Assembly (NCBI RefSeq): GCF_008195825.1
Contig: NZ_CP043329.1
Span: 3,782,001 to 3,846,000 of the forward strand
Direction of reading: 5' to 3'
Source of the DNA: Pedobacter aquae
GTDB lineage: Bacteria > Bacteroidota > Bacteroidia > Sphingobacteriales > Sphingobacteriaceae
Length of the DNA: 64,000 nt
Shown: in pieces, positions 7,646-15,514 of the stretch
Numbering within the stretch: position 1 is the stretch's first letter
Layout: every line of letters starts with the position of its first letter
Program-made: the position numbers and the translations under genes
The notes under the pieces: generated by a model
The model's input: only the letters and a program-made list of their open reading frames with translations
Database searches by the model: none
Told to the model about the DNA's origin: nothing

Positions 7646-9823
7646 TTAGAAAGAGTAAGCTAGTTTAAAACCTTGGTTTAATCGCCCATTTTCTCCAAAA
7701 GAAATAGCATAATCTGCTCTTACAGTTAATCGGCTTAAGCCGATATAAAATTCATAATAGCTCCCTCTATCTGGGCTTCCTAGGTAAGCCGCACCCGCCA
7801 GTTCCTGAAGTTTTAATTTTCTTAATAAAGGTAATCTTCCAATAAATTTCGAATTGAAATTATGCTCATAATGAGCCTCAATAAATTGTTTATCAGTACT
7901 GTAAGCATAAAAATCTAAGAAGTGAAAACTTTTAAGCCCACTATTAAATACCAAGGCATTATTACCTAAAAAGTGTTTCCAATCTGGGTAATAATTGATG
8001 CTGTTATTCAAAAATTTACCGGTAGAGAATGAAAAGGATGAAAAACCCCAAAGGCCTAAATTTAAGCGCTCTTGCTGTATCTCTAATTCAACAAAATCAT
8101 AATCAGTTTCAGAACCTAATATATTGGGGATGCCTTTACGGTAAGAAGCAATGATTCTCGGGTTTTTAGGTATCTGATAAATTTTAATGCCTTCTTTGGT
8201 GATATAATGGTGATGAAAATTATAAATCAAAGAACCCGAAAGTCTAAACGTAGTATGGTCTGGAAATAGCTTGCCACCTGTAATGGGGTCAAAAGGGTTG
8301 TTTGAGGTGAAGTTTCTAGTTTTAATATCTCTAAGCGAATATTCAAAATTATTAGAAACAGATATATTTTTAGACAGCTCTAAACCTCCAGAAAAATAAA
8401 GACCATTTGCCAATTCTCTACCAGATGAAATGCTTACATATTCTTTACGGTATAATTTCAGGAAATTTTGCTCAAATAATAGGGTGTTTAAAGAGTTGTT
8501 TAAGGTGCTTAAAGTGCCATTAGGATTTAAATCTCGGTAAGTACTTCCTAAACTTAAGTTTACAGCGGCTCTGTTTTTAAGATCGTACAACCAAGAAAAA
8601 GATAAGTCAGAATTAAGTTCGTTATTTTTAAAACCATATCGTATCTCGGGTCTAATATGCCAATAACTACCATTGTTGGCGTATTTGAAAAATTCTATAC
8701 CATACTTTATACCAGGCCCTTCTACGGTATTATAAAATAAAGAAGGTGCAACGGCATCCATATATAAAGTATATTTTCTATAAGAGTTTTGGAACTTAAA
8801 TCTGCTAAAAAGTAAAGGATAAAGTCTTTGTTTTAGGGTAAGCCTGTCTAAAGAATCTAAATACTTTCGTTCACTTTGGCTATTTTTTAAACTATCATGT
8901 TTAAAACTGGCTTTTTGTTCTAAAGGACTAAGCGGAACAGTTCTTTTATTAACAACATAGTTATTTGAACTACTATCCTGAGCTTGAATTTTTTGTACTT
9001 CTAAAGGAGCAAAAGTTTTAGCAAAAACAGTATTGTGCATGTAGCGATAAGTTGCTACACAAGTGCCGCTAAAGTAAAAACCAGCTAGGTTACCCTGGTA
9101 GGTGATTTTTGTTTCTGTAGGATAATAAGTGCTATCTATCTGTAATAAATTTTGCTCTATCTTAATTTGGTTTACAAAGCTTATTCCTGCATTGTTCCCC
9201 AATGTTAAAGAGAGCTTACAAATTTGTTGGGTAGTGGTATTTATATGGATATAACCATTAAAAGTAGGTGAAAACTTGTTTTTTGGGATGATTTTTATAA
9301 TATCCGTTTTGATACCATTTTTATCGGTTTCGGTTTTTTCTAATTCGTAACGGTAAAATTTAAAAGCATTTTTAGCAATAGGCGAAACAAATTTTTTAGG
9401 AGTTAAAACCTCTAGAGTGATATAGTTTTTGTTAAAGTTGAGTTGTAAATCTGCGGCATGTTTAAATTCCCAGGTTCTGTATTTGCCTAAAGTTTTGTAG
9501 GCTTTTATATCTTCTTTTATTTCTCCTGTTTTAGAAAAATACAACTTTGAACTAGCTTCATAAAGCGATAAAATTTGCTCTTTATTGGATTCTAGCTTTA
9601 ATAGAGAGGTTACTTTTTTTCCCAAAAATCTTTTTGGACCTTTATTTAAAACATGCGAATTTTTAAGATAAGCTTCTGCCTCTAGGGTAAGGTAACTGTC
9701 AACTTTATTTCTTTCTATTACCTTTCTGATAATACTGTCTGCTATACCTGTAGCTTTCCCTTTTGGATTAGAAAATCCATATAAGTTGCACAAAATCAAT
9801 AGCAATACCAGTGTACTTTTCAT
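7646..9823 (-). CDS. DUF5686 family outer-membrane beta-barrel protein
   Basis: A 725-residue protein with an N-terminal signal peptide (about residues 1-18, ending near YGFSN). An alpha/beta region with the family start IIRKVIERNKV follows, and then a long stretch of alternating hydrophobic/aromatic strands up to a C-terminal aromatic residue (LAYSF), as expected for an outer-membrane barrel. DUF5686 proteins of Bacteroidota often carry a carboxypeptidase-like regulatory domain before this part; here it is absent, so this is the short form. The function is not known. It is transcribed alone, and pheS diverges from it 233 bp away. Confidence 0.85.
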   Translation of the reverse strand: MKSTLVLLLILCNLYGFSNPKGKATGIADSIIRKVIERNKVDSYLTLEAEAYLKNSHVLNKGPKRFLGKKVTSLLKLESNKEQILSLYEASSKLYFSKTGEIKEDIKAYKTLGKYRTWEFKHAADLQLNFNKNYITLEVLTPKKFVSPIAKNAFKFYRYELEKTETDKNGIKTDIIKIIPKNKFSPTFNGYIHINTTTQQICKLSLTLGNNAGISFVNQIKIEQNLLQIDSTYYPTETKITYQGNLAGFYFSGTCVATYRYMHNTVFAKTFAPLEVQKIQAQDSSSNNYVVNKRTVPLSPLEQKASFKHDSLKNSQSERKYLDSLDRLTLKQRLYPLLFSRFKFQNSYRKYTLYMDAVAPSLFYNTVEGPGIKYGIEFFKYANNGSYWHIRPEIRYGFKNNELNSDLSFSWLYDLKNRAAVNLSLGSTYRDLNPNGTLSTLNNSLNTLLFEQNFLKLYRKEYVSISSGRELANGLYFSGGLELSKNISVSNNFEYSLRDIKTRNFTSNNPFDPITGGKLFPDHTTFRLSGSLIYNFHHHYITKEGIKIYQIPKNPRIIASYRKGIPNILGSETDYDFVELEIQQERLNLGLWGFSSFSFSTGKFLNNSINYYPDWKHFLGNNALVFNSGLKSFHFLDFYAYSTDKQFIEAHYEHNFNSKFIGRLPLLRKLKLQELAGAAYLGSPDRGSYYEFYIGLSRLTVRADYAISFGENGRLNQGFKLAYSF

Positions 9824-10042
9824 ATTTGGTACAGCGAAACAAATTACCCCGCTAAAATCTTTCTTAAGTTAAAAGGTTGTTCTAAAGCCTTGTAATGGCT
9901 TTTACCACAGCATTTCTTCCACGCTGCATCATCTCTATAAATATAGCATAAACGTGTAAAATTCTAAAGTTCTTATCTCTAAAATAAAAATGTTTTTTAG
10001 GGCCGAGTTTACACATGCTTCAAATGCCTCAATTATTTTTAT

Positions 10043-10050
10043 TAAATTTG
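10043..10050 (+). promoter_or_regulatory. Probable -7 element of the pheS promoter
   Basis: TAAATTTG fits the Bacteroidota -7 consensus TAnnTTTG. No clear TTG lies at the expected 19-base spacing. The element ends only six bases before the pheS ATG, so transcription from it would give a leaderless or nearly leaderless message. Confidence 0.4.
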
Positions 10051-10056
10051 TGACCT

Positions 10057-11091
10057 ATGCAGTCTAAAATCAGTCAGTACACTAGTGAAATAGAGGTTTT
10101 TGAACCCAAAACAGCAGAAGAGCTTGAGAATTTCAGAATAAAGTTTTTAGGTACAAAAGGTATTGTAAAAGACCTTTTTGAAGAGTTTAAAACCGTTTCT
10201 GCGGAAGAGAAGCGTGTTTTAGGAAAAGTATTAAACCAATTTAAGCAGCTTGCAGAAGCTAAGTTTAATGATTTTAAAGATGCTTTTTCTACCCAAAAAG
10301 GTCAAAAAGATATCCCTAATGATTTAACCTTACCTGGTTTTGGTGTAGAAACTGGTGGCAGACATCCGCTTTCTTTAGTGAGGAAAGAGATTGTAGAAAT
10401 CTTTAAAAGACTAGGTTTTATTGTTGCAGAAGGACCAGAAATTGAGGATGATTGGCATAACTTCTCGGCACTTAACTTCCCAGAAGAGCATCCGGCTAGA
10501 GATATGCAGGACACCTTTTTTATCAAGAAAAATAGCGGGCAAGATGATATCGCTTTAAGAACGCATACTTCATCTGTGCAGGTACGTTTAATGGAAGCTG
10601 GTAAACCGCCTTTTAGAGCATTAATGCCGGGTAGGGTGTATAGAAATGAAGCTATATCTGCCAGAGCACATTGCTTCTTCCATCAGGTAGAAGGTTTATA
10701 TGTTGATGAAAATGTATCTTTTGCAGATTTGAAACAAACCTTATATTACTTCGTTCAAGAACTTTACGGCGAGGGTACAAAAGTACGTTTCCGTCCGTCT
10801 TATTTTCCTTTTACAGAGCCATCAGCAGAAATGGATATTTCTTGTACCATTTGCAAAGGTGATGGTTGCCAAATGTGTAAACAAAGCGGATGGGTAGAGA
10901 TTTTAGGTTGCGGAATGATAGATCCAAACGTATTAGAAAATGTAGGTATTGATAGCCAAAAATATTCGGGCTTTGCATTTGGAATGGGTATAGAGCGTAT
11001 CACCAATTTAAAATATCAAATCAGAGATTTACGTTTGTTTTCTGAGAACGATATCCGTTTCTTAAAACAATTTCAATCAGAAATCATCTAA
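10057..11091 (+). CDS. pheS: Phenylalanine--tRNA ligase alpha subunit
   Basis: Catalytic subunit of the alpha2-beta2 PheRS. After an N-terminal coiled-coil (about residues 1-85) come the class II motifs: motif 1 around HPLSLVRKEIVEIF, motif 2 in FRALMPGRVYRNEAISARAH, and motif 3 in FGMGIERITNLKYQI. The segment CTICKGDGCQMC is a cysteine insert seen in many Bacteroidota PheS proteins. The length of 344 residues is typical. pheT is not adjacent; instead a lipoprotein gene overlaps the stop by one base (TAATG). Confidence 0.96.
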   Translation: MQSKISQYTSEIEVFEPKTAEELENFRIKFLGTKGIVKDLFEEFKTVSAEEKRVLGKVLNQFKQLAEAKFNDFKDAFSTQKGQKDIPNDLTLPGFGVETGGRHPLSLVRKEIVEIFKRLGFIVAEGPEIEDDWHNFSALNFPEEHPARDMQDTFFIKKNSGQDDIALRTHTSSVQVRLMEAGKPPFRALMPGRVYRNEAISARAHCFFHQVEGLYVDENVSFADLKQTLYYFVQELYGEGTKVRFRPSYFPFTEPSAEMDISCTICKGDGCQMCKQSGWVEILGCGMIDPNVLENVGIDSQKYSGFAFGMGIERITNLKYQIRDLRLFSENDIRFLKQFQSEII

Positions 11092-11510
11092 TGATACTTA
11101 AAAAATTAACAGCAATTCTCATAGGATTTGTTTTCTTAAGCGCTTGTGGCAATAAAGAAAACTTAATTCCTGATGTGCCTGTTAATTATAATGGCTCTTT
11201 AATAGGTGGCGAATTAGAAGGCATCACGAGTCCAGGTAATGTAAGAATAGTATCTAACACAGCTGTAGGTGTCGCTGGACTAATTTTATACAATCATGCT
11301 GGAAATATAAGAGCTTATGACCGTTGCAGTACAGTTAACCCAGCTCAAAAAAATGCTGTAGTGCCTATTGGCGGCAATTTAGCAGAAGATAAAGTGAGTG
11401 GCGCATTATTTAATTTACAAGATGGCTCGCCTGCTAAAGCGCCAGCTACCATGCCTTTAAAGAGATATAGAGTCTCTATAAATGGAAACCTCATATCGAT
11501 AACAAACTAA
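11091..11510 (+). CDS. Small lipoprotein with a degenerate Rieske-like fold
   Basis: A 139-residue protein with a lipoprotein signal (lipobox LSAC, acylated Cys near residue 19). The C-terminal half follows the pattern of Bacteroidota Rieske-like lipoproteins (AYDR...NP...GALFNLQDGSP...AP...PLKRYRV). The cluster ligands are missing: the CxH and CxxH positions read as VNPAQKN and GALFNLQ, and only one cysteine (DRCST) remains outside the lipobox. It is therefore probably not an iron-sulfur protein. It starts at the pheS stop (ATG overlaps TAA) and ends at the ATG of the TetR gene, so the three genes are likely co-transcribed. The assignment to a Rieske fold is inferred. Confidence 0.6.
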   Translation: MILKKLTAILIGFVFLSACGNKENLIPDVPVNYNGSLIGGELEGITSPGNVRIVSNTAVGVAGLILYNHAGNIRAYDRCSTVNPAQKNAVVPIGGNLAEDKVSGALFNLQDGSPAKAPATMPLKRYRVSINGNLISITN

Positions 11511-12085
11511 TGGAGATAGATAAAATCAAGGAAAGCATCAAAAAAGCAGCTCAGGATTTATTTCGTAAATACGGGTATCATAAAACCAGTGTAAACGAAA
11601 TTGCTAAGAGAGCTAAAATCGCGAAAGCTACTATTTATAAGTATTTCGAGAGTAAAGAGCTTGTTTTACATGCCATTTTGATGGATTATCTTAAAATAAG
11701 CGTTAACGATGTAGTGCATCAAAACACATCAGGAATCTCTAAAGAAGAGCATCTTAAAAGCTTAATTTTAAAGGTTAGCAGGTTGTCTTATACCGTTTGT
11801 AACGAGTTTATTGGATGGGATTTTATCCGTGAGTCTACCAACTCTCAAGAGTTTTTGAAAAAACTATCAGACGAGTTAGAGAATTTATTGTATAACGAGT
11901 TTATCGCCATTGAAAAATTTAACGATGGTAATAACTATGCAGAGCGTTTAAGGTTTTTAATTAAAGCCAGCAAAAGCATTATTTTTTCTTTTGCTTTTAC
12001 CTCTGTTAGCGATGCCGATGTGCGTAAAAATTTTATATCCTTCCAAAAAGAAATATTACCCTATTTGGTTAAGGCGGCTTTGTAA
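11510..12085 (+). CDS. TetR/AcrR family transcriptional regulator
   Basis: A 191-residue one-domain repressor type. The N-terminal helix-turn-helix spans about residues 12-50 (LFRKYGYHKTSV, AKRAKIAKATIYKYFESKE), with the usual TIYKYF recognition helix. The C-terminal ligand domain is all-helical and not assignable to a ligand. The ATG overlaps the stop of the upstream lipoprotein gene (TAATGG), so it probably rides on the pheS transcript. No efflux pump gene is next to it, so its target is unknown. Confidence 0.88.
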   Translation: MEIDKIKESIKKAAQDLFRKYGYHKTSVNEIAKRAKIAKATIYKYFESKELVLHAILMDYLKISVNDVVHQNTSGISKEEHLKSLILKVSRLSYTVCNEFIGWDFIRESTNSQEFLKKLSDELENLLYNEFIAIEKFNDGNNYAERLRFLIKASKSIIFSFAFTSVSDADVRKNFISFQKEILPYLVKAAL

Positions 12086-12126
12086 TTACTTATAAAAAAA
12101 TTAAAAAATATAATATAGAATAGTCA

Positions 12127-12152
12127 TATATTTGTACATCTAATTGTACAAA
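12127..12152 (+). promoter_or_regulatory. yefM-yoeB promoter -7 box and TGTACA operator
   Basis: TATATTTG (12127-12134) fits the Bacteroidota -7 consensus and overlaps a perfect inverted repeat, TTTGTACA (12131-12138) and TGTACAAA (12145-12152), with a 6-bp spacer. The E. coli YefM-YoeB operator is built on TGTACA palindromes, so this is very probably the autoregulatory operator. The second arm ends two bases before the yefM ATG. Confidence 0.75.
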
Positions 12153-12154
12153 AT

Positions 12155-12409
12155 ATGTTAACTACCACTATCTCCGATTTTAGGAAAGACATTAAAAATT
12201 ATTTCGATAAGGTTTCTAAAAACTTTGAGACTTTAATTATCAACAGAGGTAAAGATAATGGTGTTGTTATCATGTCTTTAGATGAGTATAATTCTTTACT
12301 GGCTACTAAACATGAATTAAGTTCTAGGATAAATGAGAAACGTTTAGATAATGCCATTGAAAAGATAGAAAATAGGCAGTCTTTCCAAAAGGATTTAATT
12401 GAATCATGA
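12155..12409 (+). CDS. yefM: YefM/Phd family antitoxin
   Basis: An 84-residue type II antitoxin. The N-terminal Phd/YefM DNA-binding fold is visible in TTTISDFRKDIKNYFDKV and in IINRGKDNGVVIMSLDEYNSL, and the C-terminal charged helix would wrap the toxin. The antitoxin neutralises YoeB and represses the operon through the palindrome just upstream. The last four bases overlap the toxin gene (ATGA), the usual arrangement with the antitoxin first. Confidence 0.92.
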   Translation: MLTTTISDFRKDIKNYFDKVSKNFETLIINRGKDNGVVIMSLDEYNSLLATKHELSSRINEKRLDNAIEKIENRQSFQKDLIES

Positions 12410-12663
12410 AATACATTTTTGTAGATGAGTCTTGGGAAGATTATCTGTACTGGCAAAAAGTTGATAAAAAGTTATTATCAAAAATTAACGATTTATTAAA
12501 AGATATATCAAGAACACCTTTTCACGGTTTAGGTAAGCCAGAACCATTGAAATTTAAATATAAAGGATATTGGTCTAGAAGAATAAATGATGAGCATAGG
12601 TTGATATACCAAGTACAAGATGATGAAATTTTAATAGTTAAATGTAGGTTTCATTACGATTAA
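12406..12663 (+). CDS. yoeB: YoeB/Txe family mRNA interferase toxin
   Basis: An 85-residue RelE-superfamily toxin that cleaves mRNA on the ribosome. It has the YoeB signatures WEDYLYWQ, PFHGLGKPEPLKF, and a C-terminal active-site stretch WSRRINDEHRLIYQV...KCRFHYD. The catalytic Glu, Arg and His residues of YoeB are all in place, so it should be active. It overlaps the antitoxin gene by four bases. Confidence 0.93.
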   Translation: MKYIFVDESWEDYLYWQKVDKKLLSKINDLLKDISRTPFHGLGKPEPLKFKYKGYWSRRINDEHRLIYQVQDDEILIVKCRFHYD

Positions 12664-12761
12664 TTATTATTGTATCAACACAGTTATAAAACTTAGGCTT
12701 TTTTACATAGATTAAACATAAAAATCCATAAAATTGTAAATCAAACCCAGCGATTATACAA

Positions 12762-13577
12762 ATGGATAATTCCTTTTATCAATACATTTTTAACAAGCAT
12801 CAGCAAACAGAAAATGTACCGCCAAATTCTGATATTGCCCATTGGGCTATTAAGCTTATCAGTTTATTGTTTCCACAATACACCAATTTTTCTTTCGCTC
12901 AGGAAGCTGATGTAAAAGTATCATTTGATGAATTGGAAACCGAGCTATTAAGTTTGCTTAATGCCACTCAAGCTTGCAAAGAATGCAATAATGAGGAAAT
13001 TGCTCAAACCTTCATCAATAGCATTCCTAAACTTTACCAAACTTTGCAAACAGATGTTTCTGCTATGTTAGCCGGAGACCCTGCTGCTAATAACGAATTT
13101 GAGGTGATTAGAACTTATCCAGGTTTTATCGCTATCTCATTTTACAGAATTGCAAACCTCTTGTTAAAATTAAAAACGCCGCTTATTCCTCGTATTTTAA
13201 CAGAATATGCACATTCTAAAACAGGTATTGATATTCACCCTGGTGCAGAAATAGGAGATTATTTATACATAGACCACGGTACAGGCATCGTTATTGGTGA
13301 AACAGCCATTATTGGAAACCATGTTAAATTGTATCAAGGTATTACTCTTGGTGCTTTAAGTGTAGAAAAACACATGGCGGGTATCAAAAGGCATCCAACA
13401 GTAGAAGACCATGTGGTGATTTATTCTGGCGCAACCATTTTAGGTGGCGAAACGGTAATAGGTAAAAATAGTATCATTGGAGGTAATGTTTGGCTTACCA
13501 AAAGTGTTCCAGAAAACTCTATTGTTTATCATTTATCATCGGTACAAGTAGCAGAAAAAAGTAAGTCGAAGTTTTAA
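12762..13577 (+). CDS. cysE: Serine O-acetyltransferase
   Basis: Transfers acetyl from acetyl-CoA to L-serine, giving O-acetylserine for cysteine synthesis. The N-terminal helical domain is followed by a left-handed beta-helix of hexapeptide repeats from about residue 160 (GIDIHPGAEIGDYLYIDHGTG and onward), with the catalytic His in IDHGTGIVIGE and the LGALSV...KRHPTVEDHV loop. At 271 residues it is the long, EpsC-like form frequent in Bacteroidota. It is 2 bp from cysM and certainly forms an operon with it. Confidence 0.92.
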   Translation: MDNSFYQYIFNKHQQTENVPPNSDIAHWAIKLISLLFPQYTNFSFAQEADVKVSFDELETELLSLLNATQACKECNNEEIAQTFINSIPKLYQTLQTDVSAMLAGDPAANNEFEVIRTYPGFIAISFYRIANLLLKLKTPLIPRILTEYAHSKTGIDIHPGAEIGDYLYIDHGTGIVIGETAIIGNHVKLYQGITLGALSVEKHMAGIKRHPTVEDHVVIYSGATILGGETVIGKNSIIGGNVWLTKSVPENSIVYHLSSVQVAEKSKSKF

Positions 13578-13579
13578 TT

Positions 13580-14452
13580 ATGGCAGGCATTATAGATTTA
13601 GTTGGTAATACCCCTTTAGTAGAAATTCAGCGTTTAAACCCAAACTCGAACGTTAAAATATATGCCAAATTAGAAGGTAATAACCCTGGCGGAAGCGTAA
13701 AAGATAGGGCTGCCCTCAATATGATTAAAAGTGCGGTGGAGCGTGGCGATATTAAACCGGGTATGCGTTTGGTAGAAGCTACAAGTGGTAATACAGGAAT
13801 AGCCTTAGCCATGATTGCGAGGTTATTTGATATTGAAATTGAATTGGTGATGCCTGCAAATTCTACCAGAGAGCGTACTTTAACCATGGAAGCTTTGGGT
13901 GCTAAAGTAGTTTTACTAGAGGATATAGAAAAGTGTAGAGATTATGCGGAGGAAAAAGGAGCTAGTGGCGATTACTTGCTTTTAAACCAGTTCGCTAACG
14001 CGGATAATTACTTAGCGCATTATAAAAGTACCGGGCCAGAAATTTGGCGTGATACGCAGCATCATGTGACACATTTTGTAAGTTCTATGGGTACAACCGG
14101 AACCATTATGGGCACATCCATGTATCTTAAAGAACAAAATCCTGATATACAAATTGTAGGTTGCCAACCTACCGAAGGTTCTTCTATACCGGGTATTAGA
14201 AGATGGCCAGAGGCGTATTTGCCTAAGATATTTAACCCAGAAAGGGTGGATAGGGTGATAGATGTTTCTCAAGAAAATGCTACCTTAACCACCAGGAAAT
14301 TAGCTAAAGTAGAAGGCATATTTGCCGGAATGAGCTCTGGAGGCGCTTGCTATGCTGCTTTAAAACTTGCTGCCGAGTTAGAAAGTGGTACTATCGTATT
14401 TATAGCTTGTGATAGGGGAGACCGCTACTTAAGTAGCGATTTATTTGGTTAA
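13580..14452 (+). CDS. cysM: O-acetylserine sulfhydrylase B (cysteine synthase)
   Basis: PLP enzyme that makes L-cysteine from O-acetylserine and sulfide or thiosulfate. The PLP lysine is K41 in NNPGGSVKDRAALN, the substrate loop is EATSGNTGIALA, and the phosphate-binding loop is in SSMGTTGTIMG. A length of 290 residues and the KLEGNNPGGS form fit CysM better than CysK. The C-terminus is GDRGDRYLSS-like (CDRGDRYLSSDLFG). It is translated right after cysE. Confidence 0.93.
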   Translation: MAGIIDLVGNTPLVEIQRLNPNSNVKIYAKLEGNNPGGSVKDRAALNMIKSAVERGDIKPGMRLVEATSGNTGIALAMIARLFDIEIELVMPANSTRERTLTMEALGAKVVLLEDIEKCRDYAEEKGASGDYLLLNQFANADNYLAHYKSTGPEIWRDTQHHVTHFVSSMGTTGTIMGTSMYLKEQNPDIQIVGCQPTEGSSIPGIRRWPEAYLPKIFNPERVDRVIDVSQENATLTTRKLAKVEGIFAGMSSGGACYAALKLAAELESGTIVFIACDRGDRYLSSDLFG

Positions 14453-14515
14453 ATAAGCAAAAAATATTTGGTCTGGTTTTTGGGTTGTTGTGCTAAATTT
14501 AAAAAACACATCACC

Positions 14516-15082
14516 ATGAAAAAATCATTTTATTTAGCAAGTGTACTTGCAGCAGGTATCGCTTTGCAGGCATGCAATAATCAACAATCTAGTCAAGACA
14601 GTGTAGACAGTGCAGAAGCTGTTAACGATTCTACACTCACCAACCAACAAGACGACCCCGCAGAGTTTATGGTAGAAGCCGCTAGCGGAGGTATGATGGA
14701 AGTTGAACTAGGCAAACTAGCCCAAGCTAACGCTAATCATCCACGTGTTAAAAGCTTTGCGCAAATGATGGTTGCAGACCATACCGCAGCCAATACCGAG
14801 CTGATGACTTTAGCTCAATCTAAAAATGTAACGCTTCCGCAAACCATGGGAGAAGATCATCAGAAAATGATAGATGATTTAAAAAACAAAAAAGGTGCTG
14901 ATTTTGATAAAGCTTATATGGACATGATGGTTGATGACCATAAAGAAGGTGTTAACCTTTTTGAAGAAGCGGCTACCAGTAACGATGTAGAAGTGAGTGC
15001 TTTTGCAGGTAAAATATTACCTAAGCTAAAAATACATTTAGATTCTGCACAAGCTATACACGATGCCGTAAAGCAGAAATAA
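14516..15082 (+). CDS. DUF4142 domain lipoprotein
   Basis: A 188-residue protein from the ATG at 14516. A reading frame opens upstream at 14468, but only this ATG puts a signal sequence at the N-terminus. The lipobox is LQACNN (Cys near residue 20), followed by a Ser/Gln/Asp-rich linker. The ferritin-like DUF4142 helical bundle then has the pairs VADHTAAN and VDDHKEGVNLFEEAA, which contribute His/Glu residues. DUF4142 proteins are periplasmic or surface stress-associated proteins with no defined reaction. It is monocistronic, and a MITE-like repeat follows the stop. Confidence 0.88.
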   Translation: MKKSFYLASVLAAGIALQACNNQQSSQDSVDSAEAVNDSTLTNQQDDPAEFMVEAASGGMMEVELGKLAQANANHPRVKSFAQMMVADHTAANTELMTLAQSKNVTLPQTMGEDHQKMIDDLKNKKGADFDKAYMDMMVDDHKEGVNLFEEAATSNDVEVSAFAGKILPKLKIHLDSAQAIHDAVKQK

Positions 15083-15097
15083 TTATTTAAATATCTT

Positions 15098-15236
15098 AAG
15101 ATAGGCAGTCTTAAAGTCACTTTTGTCTACCAAAGTTATCGTACACTCATTGTCATCCTGAGCGGAGTCGAAGGATTAGAAGAGAATTTGTTTATGCTTA
15201 GTTTAACAGAAAATTGTGATTTTAAGACAGCCTCTT
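15098..15236. repeat. MITE/REPIN-like repeat, copy 3
   Basis: About 139 bp. The left end AAGATAGGCAGTCTTAAA and the right end TTTAAGACAGCCTCTT are imperfect inverted repeats, with TTAAGAC in place of the TGAGAC of copies 1 and 2. The interior has ATCCTGAGCGGAGTCGAAGG in the same orientation as copy 1. The right end has paired changes relative to the other copies, as expected if base pairing of the two ends is selected. Confidence 0.7.
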
Positions 15237-15316
15237 TTTTTATTCAAAATAAAATATATACCATTTTGGTTTTTGGTATAAAAATTGCTATTTTGGAATA
15301 AATAGATTAATTAGCC

Positions 15317-15424
15317 ATGAGAAAGGAATTATTAGATTTTTCTTTATTGATAGATGAACGCTTTGAAATTGCTGATGAACCACAAGTAAGTTGGTTTGCC
15401 TTTTTACTAGCTTTGTTTAAGTAG
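15317..15424 (+). CDS. Possible 35-residue small protein
   Basis: ATG at 15317 to TAG at 15422-15424 encodes a peptide starting MRKELLDFSLLIDERFEIAD and ending in a hydrophobic stretch (FAFLLALFK). Two copies of an ATTTTGG-containing sequence lie 20-60 bases upstream (near 15263 and 15292), resembling promoter or operator sites. The codon choice is normal for this genome, but there is no recognisable family. The rest of the gap up to purU (15425-15514) holds nothing I can identify. Confidence 0.3.
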   Translation: MRKELLDFSLLIDERFEIADEPQVSWFAFLLALFK

Positions 15425-15514
15425 TTGCCGTTTGTATCTAGCAATTTTACCATTTGTTAGCCTACTTAATTTCTACAAAAGTTATTAAAATGGGCGCTTT
15501 ATGTCCTTTTCTAT

